NCBI GenBank assembly: GCA_964467925.1
Contig: CAYXSX010000006.1
Location: forward strand, 1 to 64,000
Direction of reading: 5' to 3'
Source of the DNA: CAYXSX01 sp964467925
GTDB lineage: Bacteria > Pseudomonadota > Alphaproteobacteria > Micavibrionales > Micavibrionaceae
DNA length: 64,000 nt
Shown here: positions 53,549 to 61,580 of the stretch, one piece after another
Position numbering within the stretch: position 1 is the first letter of the stretch
Layout: every line of letters begins with the position of its first letter
The notes under the pieces: model-generated
The model's database searches: none
Seen by the model: only the letters and a program-made list of their open reading frames with translations
Told to the model about the DNA's origin: nothing
Translations under genes and position numbers: made by a program

Positions 53549-53685
53549 AAAAATTATTTTAAGGAATTAATTGCGTTTTTTCAGCGGGAGGCCCTTGCGA
53601 TAAGGACGCGAAAAGATTAGAAAAAACAGGACTGGAGGGTTTTTACCTACGGTCCGTTTCGAACCCAGAGAGTTTAGGGATTTTC

Positions 53686-54303
53686 ATGGTTATTCAGGCG
53701 CTCGCCTTTTATATGTTTGCCGCGATCCTGCTGTTAAGCGGGTTTAGCGTCATTACGGCGCGTAATCCCGTGCATTCCGTATTGTTCCTGATCCTTTCAT
53801 TTTTCACCGCTGCCGGGTTGTTTATCATGCTGGGGGCGGAGTTTATCGCGCTTTTGCTGGTCATCGTTTATGTCGGCGCGGTGGCAGTGCTGTTCCTCTT
53901 TGTGGTGATGATGCTCGACATCAATTTCGCCGATTTGCGGGCCGGGGCAACGCAGTATGTTCCCATCGGCCTTTTGATCGGCGGGGTATTATTGGCCGAA
54001 CTTGTCATTCTTTATACGTCCTGGAAATTTGCGCCGCAGACTATGATCGGCACCGATGCGCCCATGGCCGCGTTTGATGAGGCCGTGACCAATACCGAAA
54101 TGCTCGGCAGAGTGCTTTACACCGATTATATTCTGGCCTTCCAGATTGCGGGGCTGGTCCTGTTTGTCGCTATGATCGGCGCGATCGTCCTGACGCTGCG
54201 CAGCCGCCCCGGCATACGCAAGCAAAATGTTGCAAACCAGCAGGCGCGCAGGCCCGAAGATGTTCTGGAGGTGCAATCGGTTGCACCGCGGACGGGAGTG
54301 TAG
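53686..54303 (+). CDS. nuoJ: NADH-quinone oxidoreductase subunit J
   Basis: A membrane-arm subunit of 205 residues with five helices. NPVHSVLFLILSFFTAAGLF and the third-helix motif EFIALLLVIVYVGAVAVLFLFVVMMLD, with its pi-bulge region, are typical. The last 35 residues are hydrophilic. The stop is followed at once by a GATTATCA-type palindromic repeat that separates it from nuoK. Confidence 0.95.
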   Translation: MVIQALAFYMFAAILLLSGFSVITARNPVHSVLFLILSFFTAAGLFIMLGAEFIALLLVIVYVGAVAVLFLFVVMMLDINFADLRAGATQYVPIGLLIGGVLLAELVILYTSWKFAPQTMIGTDAPMAAFDEAVTNTEMLGRVLYTDYILAFQIAGLVLFVAMIGAIVLTLRSRPGIRKQNVANQQARRPEDVLEVQSVAPRTGV

Positions 54304-54379
54304 GCAGATGATCAGATTATCAGATTATCAGATGAGCAGAATTAAGGTGATCCGATCATCCGATCATCTGATCATCTGC
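54304..54379. repeat. Tandem-unit palindrome (GATTATCA type) between nuoJ and nuoK
   Basis: It starts at the base after the nuoJ stop. Ends are perfect 12-bp inverted repeats, GCAGATGATCAG and CTGATCATCTGC. The left arm reads GATGATCA, GATTATCA, GATTATCA, GATGAGCA (8-bp period); the right arm reads ATCCGATC, ATCCGATC, ATCTGATC. Confidence 0.92.
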
Positions 54380-54402
54380 ATACCCTTTCGTTGGGGTGCA
54401 CA

Positions 54403-54714
54403 ATGCTAGAGATCAGCATGACCCACTATTTGATTCTCGCCGGGATCCTTTTCACCATGGGAGTGTTCGGCATTTTCCTGAACCGGAAAAATGTGATCGT
54501 TATCCTGATGTCGATCGAGCTGATCCTGCTCGCTGTTAACATCAATTTCGTGACGTTTTCCGCGTTTTTGAATGATCTGGCGGGGCAGGTATTCGTAATG
54601 TTCATTTTAACCGTGGCGGCCGCCGAAGCCGCTATCGGCCTTGCCATCCTTGTGGTTTTCTTTCGCAACAAGGGCTCGATTGCCGTGGAAGATATTTCGA
54701 GTTTGAAAGGGTAA
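54403..54714 (+). CDS. nuoK: NADH-quinone oxidoreductase subunit K
   Basis: A three-helix membrane subunit. The start MLEISMTHYLILAG at 54403 follows GGGGTG and gives 103 residues, the usual size. Conserved features are GIFLNRKNVIVILMSIELILLAVNINFV with the key Glu in helix 2, and VAAAEAAIGLAILV with the second key Glu in helix 3. Both Glu residues belong to the proton path. The stop is followed directly by another palindromic repeat. Confidence 0.96.
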   Translation: MLEISMTHYLILAGILFTMGVFGIFLNRKNVIVILMSIELILLAVNINFVTFSAFLNDLAGQVFVMFILTVAAAEAAIGLAILVVFFRNKGSIAVEDISSLKG

Positions 54715-54801
54715 TCAGATGATCAGATTATCAGATGAGCAGATGAGCAGACTTGTGGTGATCCGATCGTCGGATCATCGGATCATCCGATCATCAGCTG
54801 C
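54715..54801. repeat. Tandem-unit palindrome (GATTATCA type) between nuoK and nuoL
   Basis: It begins at the base after the nuoK stop. The left arm is GATGATCA, GATTATCA, GATGAGCA, GATGAGCA; the right arm has GATCGTCG, GATCATCG, GATCATCC and GATCATCA. It ends 12 bp before the nuoL ATG, and CAGGAG just past its right end supplies the nuoL ribosome binding site. Confidence 0.9.
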
Positions 54802-54813
54802 AGGAGAATCTCA

Positions 54814-56985
54814 ATGGAACTGATTGCGGTTTTCACACCTCTTTGTGCCTTTATCGCCGCCTTCCTGTTCGGTAAGGATCTGGGCGAGCGCGGAGCCGTC
54901 TTTATCACATGCTCTGGGGTTATTCTGGCCGCGCTGGCTTCCGTCATTCTGTTTTTCGATGTGATCATGGGCTCGCACCCTTACACCACCGTGCTGGCGA
55001 CGTGGATTTCTTCGGGTGACTTTACGCTCGAATGGGCTCTGCGGGTGGACCAGCTTTCGGTTGTCATGATGTGCGTAATCAATATCGTTTCGGCCTGCGT
55101 GCATGTTTATTCGGTAGGGTATATGAGCCATGATCCGCACAAGATCCGGTTCATGTCGTATCTTTCCCTATTCACATTTGCGATGCTGATGCTGGTCAGT
55201 GCGGATAACTTGCTCCAGCTTTTCTTTGGCTGGGAGGGTGTAGGTCTTGCCTCTTATCTTTTGATCGGGTTCTGGAATCATAAACAAAGCGCTAATGCCG
55301 CCGCTCAGAAAGCCTTCGTGGTTAACCGCGTCGGCGATTTTGGTCTTGCGCTCGGCATTATGGCCGTCTTCGTTCTCTTCGGTTCTATCGACTTTGGATA
55401 TATTTTCGAGCAAGCGCCTAATCTTGCCAATGAAACCATCCGGTTCTTCGGCTTTGACATTCACGCCCTGACTCTCATCTGTTTGCTGCTGTTTATGGGC
55501 GCTGTCGGAAAATCGGCCCAGCTCGGCCTTCATACATGGCTGCCCGACGCGATGGAGGGGCCGACGCCCGTTTCCGCCCTGATTCACGCGGCGACTATGG
55601 TGACCGCGGGCGTTTTCCTTGTTGCGCGCTTTTCACCCGTCTTTGAATATGCACCCGCCGCGCTTGTGGTCGTAACCGTTTTCGGGGCTTTGACGGCGAT
55701 TGTGGCGGCGACCATCGGGCTGACACAATTCGACATCAAACGGGTCATTGCCTATTCAACTATGAGCCAGCTTGGCTACATGTTCTTTGCGCTTGGCGTT
55801 TCGGCCTACGGCGCGGCGATGTTCCACCTGATGACCCATGCGTTTTTCAAGGCGTTGCTGTTCCTTGGTGCGGGCTCTGTGATCCACGCGATGAGCGACG
55901 AGCAGGATATGCGCAATATGGGCGGCATCTGGCGTAAGATCCCTGTCACCTATACGTTAATGTGGATCGGTTCTCTGGCGCTCGCCGGAATATGGCCCTT
56001 TGCAGGGTATTTCTCCAAGGACATCATGCTTGAGGCCGCATGGGCGGATCATACATGGTTCGGAGATATGGCTTTCTGGCTTGGTATTACAGCCGCGTTT
56101 TTGACAGCGTTTTATTCCTGGCGTTTGCTGTTCATGGCATTCCACGGTAAACCGCGTGCAAGCAAAAAGGTTATGGAACATGTCCATGAATCGCCCGGCG
56201 TGATGCTCGGCCCGCTTTTCGTTCTGGCGACGGGCGCTGTGCTTGCCGGGTTTGTATTTTATGGCGGGTTTGTTGGAAGTGCTTCACACGGTGAAAGCCA
56301 TGAAGTCATTGAAGTTGAAGCCGATCATACGAGCGATCATGCCGCGGCAACGCATGAAGAAGGTGCACAGGAGACTTCCGTCTATGATAATGCTGACGTT
56401 TCTCACGAGGAGGCCACACATAGCGCTCCAACCCAAACGCAAGAAGAAACGTCATATGTTGAAAAAGAAATATATGAAGAAACACATGAAGAACCGGCTT
56501 CAGAACCCTGGGCTAAATCGTACTTCTGGGATAATGCCCTGTTTGTTCTTCCTGAAAATGACACGGTAGAAGCGGGTCACCATGCGCCATTCTGGGTCAA
56601 AAAACTGCCCTTGCTGATGGGCGCACTCGGTATTTTCTTCGCATATCTCATGTATATAGTGAAACCTTCTGCTCCCGCTTTCTTTACGAAGGTATTTTCA
56701 CCGCTGCATAAATTGTTTTTCAACAAATGGTATTTCGACGAACTGTATAATGCCGTATTCGTGAAAAACGCCATCCGGCTGGGGCAGGTCTTCCTGAAAT
56801 ATGGCGATCAGGGCACGATCGACCGTTTTGGACCGGACGGCGGCGCGCGCGCATCTCAGAAGATGGCAGGCATTTTAAGCCGGTTCCAAAGCGGATTCGT
56901 CTATCAATACGCCTTTGTCATGATGATTGCCGTGATCGGCGTCATTTCATGGTTCGTGTTCCGCAGTCTGGTGATGGGAGAATAA
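54814..56985 (+). CDS. nuoL: NADH-quinone oxidoreductase subunit L
   Basis: An antiporter-like proton-pumping subunit of 723 residues with about 16 helices. FFGWEGVGLASYLLIGFW, LHTWLPDAMEGPTPVSALIHAATMVTAG and TMSQLGYMFFALG are all typical, including the Lys and His of the proton path. Between about 489 and 565, in a loop before the last helices and lateral helix, is a His/Glu/Thr-rich low-complexity insertion (HGESHEVIEVEADHTSDHAA onwards). This makes the protein longer than most NuoL. The operon continues into nuoM after 3 bp. Confidence 0.96.
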   Translation: MELIAVFTPLCAFIAAFLFGKDLGERGAVFITCSGVILAALASVILFFDVIMGSHPYTTVLATWISSGDFTLEWALRVDQLSVVMMCVINIVSACVHVYSVGYMSHDPHKIRFMSYLSLFTFAMLMLVSADNLLQLFFGWEGVGLASYLLIGFWNHKQSANAAAQKAFVVNRVGDFGLALGIMAVFVLFGSIDFGYIFEQAPNLANETIRFFGFDIHALTLICLLLFMGAVGKSAQLGLHTWLPDAMEGPTPVSALIHAATMVTAGVFLVARFSPVFEYAPAALVVVTVFGALTAIVAATIGLTQFDIKRVIAYSTMSQLGYMFFALGVSAYGAAMFHLMTHAFFKALLFLGAGSVIHAMSDEQDMRNMGGIWRKIPVTYTLMWIGSLALAGIWPFAGYFSKDIMLEAAWADHTWFGDMAFWLGITAAFLTAFYSWRLLFMAFHGKPRASKKVMEHVHESPGVMLGPLFVLATGAVLAGFVFYGGFVGSASHGESHEVIEVEADHTSDHAAATHEEGAQETSVYDNADVSHEEATHSAPTQTQEETSYVEKEIYEETHEEPASEPWAKSYFWDNALFVLPENDTVEAGHHAPFWVKKLPLLMGALGIFFAYLMYIVKPSAPAFFTKVFSPLHKLFFNKWYFDELYNAVFVKNAIRLGQVFLKYGDQGTIDRFGPDGGARASQKMAGILSRFQSGFVYQYAFVMMIAVIGVISWFVFRSLVMGE

Positions 56986-56988
56986 GTA

Positions 56989-58623
56989 ATGGTTGATTTT
57001 CCCCTTCTTTCTGCGATGACGTTCCTGCCGCTGGCAGGGGCTTTCATCATTTTCCTGATCCGCGGTGATGAAGAGGTCGTGGCGCAAAACTCCCGCCATA
57101 TGGCCCTTTATACTTCTTTGTTTACGCTGGCCTTTGGGCTTTTCATGTTCACCCGTTTTGACGGCGGTAGTTCGGAGTTTCAGTTCGTCGAAAACTTTAC
57201 ATGGTTTAAGAATTTCGGCTTCACCTATCATATGGGCGTGGACGGCATATCCATGCTTTTTGTTCTGCTCTCCGTATTCTTGACCCCCATTTGCATTATC
57301 GCCAGTTGGGATTCCATCAAGACACGGGTGCGGGAATATATGGTCGTCTTTCTTGTGCTGGAAAGCTTTATGATTGGCACGTTTTGTGCGCTTGATACCA
57401 TTTTGTTCTACGTGTTTTTCGAGGGCGTTTTGATACCCATGTTCCTGATTATCGGGATATGGGGCGGCAAACGCCGCGTTTATTCGGCATATAAATTCTT
57501 CCTTTATACGCTTTTAGGTTCGGTGCTGATGCTGATTGCCTTGCTAACGCTTTATACCCTCACCAAAAGCACGGATATCATCTACCTAATGGAAAATCCT
57601 GTAGCGCGGAATGTGCAGCTTTGGCTCTGGCTTGCGTTCTTCGCTTCATTCGCGGTCAAGATGCCGATGTGGCCGGTTCATACATGGCTTCCCGACGCGC
57701 ACGTCGAAGCGCCGACGGCCGGCTCTGTTATTCTGGCCGGGGTGCTTTTGAAAATGGGCGGTTACGGTTTCTTGCGGTTCTCCCTTCCCATGTTCCCCGA
57801 GGCGAGCCTCTATTTCACGCCGCTGGTTTTCTGGCTTAGTGTGATTGCGATTATCTATACCTCTCTTGTGGCATTGGTACAGGAAGACATGAAAAAGCTG
57901 ATCGCCTATTCATCCGTAGCGCATATGGGGTTCGTGACCCTCGGTATTTTCACGGTAACTGTACAAGGGGTTGAGGGGGCTATCTTCCAGATGCTTTCCC
58001 ACGGTCTGATTTCCGCCGCGCTCTTCCTTTGTGTTGGAGTAGTTTACGACCGCTTGCATACGCGTGAGATTGGGCACTATGGCGGGCTGGTGAAAAACAT
58101 GCCGAAATACGCAACGGTATTTATGATTTTTATGCTGGGTTCGGTCGGCCTGCCCGGAACTTCGGGGTTTGTGGGGGAATTCTTGACCCTGCTTGGCGCG
58201 TTTCAGGTTCACACCGTTGTCGCGGTGTTCGCCACCAGCGGCCTTGTTTTGGGCGCAACCTATATGCTCATGCTTTATCGCCGTGTGATTTTCGGTGAAC
58301 AGGTCAATGACGATGCTGCCAAAATGCCAGACCTTAATGTGCGGGAAATCGGCGTGTTGGCGCCGCTCGCTATCATGGTTATATGGCTCGGGGTGTTCCC
58401 TAACTCTATCCTTGACCGCGTTGGTCCTTCCGTGGAACGGCTTGTCGGCAAATACCAGACGACTGTTCTTCGGGCTGGTGAAGTTGAGGCGCAAACCGAA
58501 GAAGAAGCTGCGACAGTACAACCAACTCAAAGCGAGCAGGAAAATACAAACCCTGCCGAGATGGAAGATGACTCCGGGATATTAAATCTCCCCAAGGATA
58601 ATGCGGAGACGCTGAATGAGTGA
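56989..58623 (+). CDS. nuoM: NADH-quinone oxidoreductase subunit M
   Basis: The second antiporter-like subunit, 544 residues with about 14 helices. MGVDGISMLFVLLSVFLTP, the Glu of the VFFEGVLIPMFLIIGIWGG helix, and KMPMWPVHTWLPDAHVEAPT with its conserved Lys are present, as is YSSVAHMGFVTLG. After the last helix, residues about 490-544 form an acidic, Gln/Glu/Asn-rich tail not needed by the fold. Its end overlaps the nuoN start by 8 bp. Confidence 0.96.
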   Translation: MVDFPLLSAMTFLPLAGAFIIFLIRGDEEVVAQNSRHMALYTSLFTLAFGLFMFTRFDGGSSEFQFVENFTWFKNFGFTYHMGVDGISMLFVLLSVFLTPICIIASWDSIKTRVREYMVVFLVLESFMIGTFCALDTILFYVFFEGVLIPMFLIIGIWGGKRRVYSAYKFFLYTLLGSVLMLIALLTLYTLTKSTDIIYLMENPVARNVQLWLWLAFFASFAVKMPMWPVHTWLPDAHVEAPTAGSVILAGVLLKMGGYGFLRFSLPMFPEASLYFTPLVFWLSVIAIIYTSLVALVQEDMKKLIAYSSVAHMGFVTLGIFTVTVQGVEGAIFQMLSHGLISAALFLCVGVVYDRLHTREIGHYGGLVKNMPKYATVFMIFMLGSVGLPGTSGFVGEFLTLLGAFQVHTVVAVFATSGLVLGATYMLMLYRRVIFGEQVNDDAAKMPDLNVREIGVLAPLAIMVIWLGVFPNSILDRVGPSVERLVGKYQTTVLRAGEVEAQTEEEAATVQPTQSEQENTNPAEMEDDSGILNLPKDNAETLNE

Positions 58624-60058
58624 TTTTAATCTTTTACCGCTGCTGCCTGAGATTTTCATGGCGCTTGTCGCCATGGGCCTTTTGATTGTCGGCGTTACGC
58701 GCGGTAATGAATCTTGTCCCGTGACAAGCTGGGCTGCGGCCATCGGTGTTGTGATCGCCGGATTATTCATGTTCGGAATCAGTTGGGACCGTGAAATCGT
58801 GCTGAACGGTTTATTTGTGTTCGACGGTTTTGCCGGAATGATGAAGCTCATGATTATGATGGGGGTTATCGTTTCGCTTGCACTTTCCATACGTTTCCTG
58901 CAGCAGGAAAATGTTTGCCGGTTCGAATATCCCGTGTTGGTCATGTTTGCCGGGATCGGTATGATGCTAATGGTTTCGGCCAATAACATGCTATCGCTTT
59001 ACATGGCGCTCGAGCTCCAGTCCTTAAGCTTGTACGTGCTGGCCGCGTTTCAGCGCAATTCCTACCGTTCTTCCGAAGCGGGCATTAAATATTTCATCCT
59101 CGGCGCGTTGTCATCTGGCATGCTGCTTTTTGGTATTTCACTGATTTACGGTTTTACGGGCTCGCTCGATTTCGTGAATATCCAATCGACTCTCTTCTCG
59201 CTTGGCCTCATATCTCCGGGCTTTACGGTCGGGCTGGTTTTCGTGCTCGCCGGGCTTGCGTTTAAAATTTCAGCCGTGCCGTTCCATATGTGGACGCCCG
59301 ATGTGTATCAGGGCGCGCCGACCAGCGTAACCGCGTTTTTCGCGATAGTCCCGAAAGTTGCCGCGATGGGGCTTTTGATGCGCCTTTTGTTCGAGCCCTT
59401 CGCTGCGGCGATAGATCAGTGGGTGCAGATAATTTATTTCGTTGCGCTCGGCTCGATGATCGTGGGCGCGTTTGCCGCGATTGCTCAAAACAATATCAAA
59501 CGCCTGATGGCTTATAGCTCTATCGGCAATATGGGCTATGCGCTAATCGGTATTGTCGCCGGAACGCCGGAGGGGGTCGCCTCTGTTATCTTGTATCTGC
59601 TGATTTACATGATCATGACGGCGGGCGTGTTTGCGATCATTCTATGCATGCGCCGTAATGAAATGCGCGTGGAAAGCATAACCGATCTTGCCGGGCTTTC
59701 CCGCACCGCGCCGTTCCTTGCTTACGGCATGGCAATTTTGATGTTCTCCATGAGCGGCATTCCGCCCATGGCCGGTTTCTTTGGAAAACTTGCTGTTTTT
59801 GAAGCAGCGGTGGCGCAGGAATATTACGTTCTGGCCGTGATCGGCATTGTTACCTCCGTTGTGGCCGCATTCTATTATTTGCGGGTTATCAAGGTCATGT
59901 TCTTTGATGAGGCGATTGACGTGCTTGATAAAGAAAATTCGTATGCCCGGCGTGTTGTGCTGGTTGCGGTGCTAGCTTTCGTCATGCTGTTCGTCCTACG
60001 CCCCGGTATCTTCATCCAGAGCACGCAGAGCGCTGCAGCAGCATTGTTTCTGGGATAG
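58616..60058 (+). CDS. nuoN: NADH-quinone oxidoreductase subunit N
   Basis: The third antiporter-like subunit, 480 residues with about 14 helices. ALELQSLSLYVLAAF has the conserved Glu, SEAGIKYFILGALSSGMLLFG the first Lys, and KISAVPFHMWTPDVYQGAPT and YSSIGNMGYALIG complete the proton path. It closes the nuo cluster. birA follows 9 bp later, as is common in alphaproteobacteria. Confidence 0.96.
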   Translation: MSDFNLLPLLPEIFMALVAMGLLIVGVTRGNESCPVTSWAAAIGVVIAGLFMFGISWDREIVLNGLFVFDGFAGMMKLMIMMGVIVSLALSIRFLQQENVCRFEYPVLVMFAGIGMMLMVSANNMLSLYMALELQSLSLYVLAAFQRNSYRSSEAGIKYFILGALSSGMLLFGISLIYGFTGSLDFVNIQSTLFSLGLISPGFTVGLVFVLAGLAFKISAVPFHMWTPDVYQGAPTSVTAFFAIVPKVAAMGLLMRLLFEPFAAAIDQWVQIIYFVALGSMIVGAFAAIAQNNIKRLMAYSSIGNMGYALIGIVAGTPEGVASVILYLLIYMIMTAGVFAIILCMRRNEMRVESITDLAGLSRTAPFLAYGMAILMFSMSGIPPMAGFFGKLAVFEAAVAQEYYVLAVIGIVTSVVAAFYYLRVIKVMFFDEAIDVLDKENSYARRVVLVAVLAFVMLFVLRPGIFIQSTQSAAAALFLG

Positions 60059-60067
60059 GCCAATCCG

Positions 60068-60790
60068 ATGAAATGGGATATCCGCAGTTTTGCGCAGCTG
60101 GCCAGCACGCAGGACATGCTGAAAAACCTTGCCGCCGAGGGCGCGCCGGAGGGCACGGCAGTGCAGGCGCTGGAGCAAAAAGCGGGTAGGGGGCGCCATG
60201 GCCGTGAATGGAATTCTCCGCCTGGCAATCTTTATATTTCTTTGCTGCTTCGCCCGGATTGCGATGTTGCTGGCGCTGGGCATATTTCATTATTATGCGC
60301 CGTCGCGCTTGCTCGAGCGATAGAAGAGGTTTTGGGTGCGGGAACGGATATTCTTCTTAAATGGCCGAACGATGTTTTTCTGGCGGGTCGCAAATGTGCG
60401 GGTATTTTGCTCGAGACCTCCATAAACGCTTCCGGCGTTTTGGAATGGGGGGTGGTCGGCGTTGGCGTAAATATCGCAAGCGCCCCGTCAGGCATCGGGA
60501 GCTTCTTGAACGAGAACAGCGCGGATGCGCTCGACCTTCTAGGTTTTCGCGATAAACTCCTCACGCAACTGGCGGATTTATATGATACGTGGCAGCGCGA
60601 TAGCTTTGCATCGATACGTGAGGAATGGCTGTCTCGTACTTATGAAGAGGGGGCGAATGTAAGCGTAAAAATCGGCACTGAGATGCAAAAAGGGCGTTTT
60701 TGCGGCATTGATGAAAACGGTAATTTGCTTTTACGCGGGGAGCAGGGCAATATGCGCGTGATTTCCGCAGGAGACGTTTATTTTAGTTGA
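60068..60790 (+). CDS. birA: Biotin-[acetyl-CoA-carboxylase] ligase
   Basis: Attaches biotin to the acetyl-CoA carboxylase carrier protein with ATP. The 240-residue protein starts directly with the catalytic domain (SFAQLASTQDML) and lacks the N-terminal DNA-binding domain, so it is a monofunctional ligase and not a repressor. KAGRGRHGREWNSPPGNLY holds the biotinyl-AMP-binding loop, KWPNDVFLAGRKCAGIL the catalytic Lys region, and GVVGVGVNIA the conserved strand. A small C-terminal SH3-like domain follows. It lies between nuoN and coaX with 8-9 bp gaps. Confidence 0.95.
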   Translation: MKWDIRSFAQLASTQDMLKNLAAEGAPEGTAVQALEQKAGRGRHGREWNSPPGNLYISLLLRPDCDVAGAGHISLLCAVALARAIEEVLGAGTDILLKWPNDVFLAGRKCAGILLETSINASGVLEWGVVGVGVNIASAPSGIGSFLNENSADALDLLGFRDKLLTQLADLYDTWQRDSFASIREEWLSRTYEEGANVSVKIGTEMQKGRFCGIDENGNLLLRGEQGNMRVISAGDVYFS

Positions 60791-60798
60791 GGATTTAG

Positions 60799-61572
60799 AT
60801 GCTGTTAGCCATCGATGTAGGCAATACCAATACCGTTTTCGCCGTTTACAATAAGAACGGCGTACAAAAGGGAAGCTGGCGCTGCACCACCCATGCCGCG
60901 CGTACGACCGATGAATACGGGGTGTTTCTGAACCAGATTTTTATGCTGGAGGGGATCGAGCTGAAATCACTTTCCCGCGCGATCATCAGCTCCGTGGTGC
61001 CGGAGGCGAATTTTCATTTACGCGGGTTTTGCGCGAAATACCTGAAATCCGATCCCGTGATGGTGGATGCAAATGTGGCCGGGATTGAGGTCGATCTCGA
61101 TCACCCGGAAGAGGTCGGCGCGGACCGTCTTGTGAATGCTGTGGCGGTTAAGGCTTTTTACAAATATCCTGCCATCGTGATCGACTTTGGCACGGCCACG
61201 ACGTTTGATGTGATAGACGGACAAGGGCGCTACAGCGGCGGTGCGATCGCGCCGGGGATCAATCTTTCCATCGAGGCACTCAACCGCGCCGCATCTAAAC
61301 TGCCCAAAGTCAGCGTGAAAAAACCGCCCGGTGTGATCGGCAAGAATACGGTGGGAGCGATCCAGTCCGGTATTTATTGGGGCTATTTGGGCCTGATCGA
61401 GGGGCTGGTTGAAAAAATTTCGGTCGAATTGGAGGCTAAGCCCTTCGTGATTGCGACAGGCGGTCTTGCGCCGCTTTTTGCCAAAGATACGGATTCCATC
61501 GACGAAGTTGACGATAATCTTACCCTAAAGGGTTTGCTGGAAATCTATAAAAACACAACACCTGAAAGTTAA
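60799..61572 (+). CDS. coaX: Type III pantothenate kinase
   Basis: Phosphorylates pantothenate, the first step of coenzyme A synthesis, in the ASKHA kinase fold. The 257-residue protein has the first phosphate motif DVGNTNTVFAVY (residues 5-16), GADRLVNAVA, and the second phosphate motif VIDFGTATTFDVID with the catalytic Asp in the EVGADR region. GAIAPGINLSIEAL is the conserved pantothenate-binding part. Type III enzymes are not inhibited by CoA and need a monovalent cation. rnj begins 8 bp later. Confidence 0.96.
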   Translation: MLLAIDVGNTNTVFAVYNKNGVQKGSWRCTTHAARTTDEYGVFLNQIFMLEGIELKSLSRAIISSVVPEANFHLRGFCAKYLKSDPVMVDANVAGIEVDLDHPEEVGADRLVNAVAVKAFYKYPAIVIDFGTATTFDVIDGQGRYSGGAIAPGINLSIEALNRAASKLPKVSVKKPPGVIGKNTVGAIQSGIYWGYLGLIEGLVEKISVELEAKPFVIATGGLAPLFAKDTDSIDEVDDNLTLKGLLEIYKNTTPES

Positions 61573-61580
61573 AATAACCC

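Noticed and set aside
54304..54801. CRISPR array suggested by repeated 8-bp units in the nuo region
   Set aside because: Units are contiguous without unique spacers, are inverted about a centre, and no cas genes are present.
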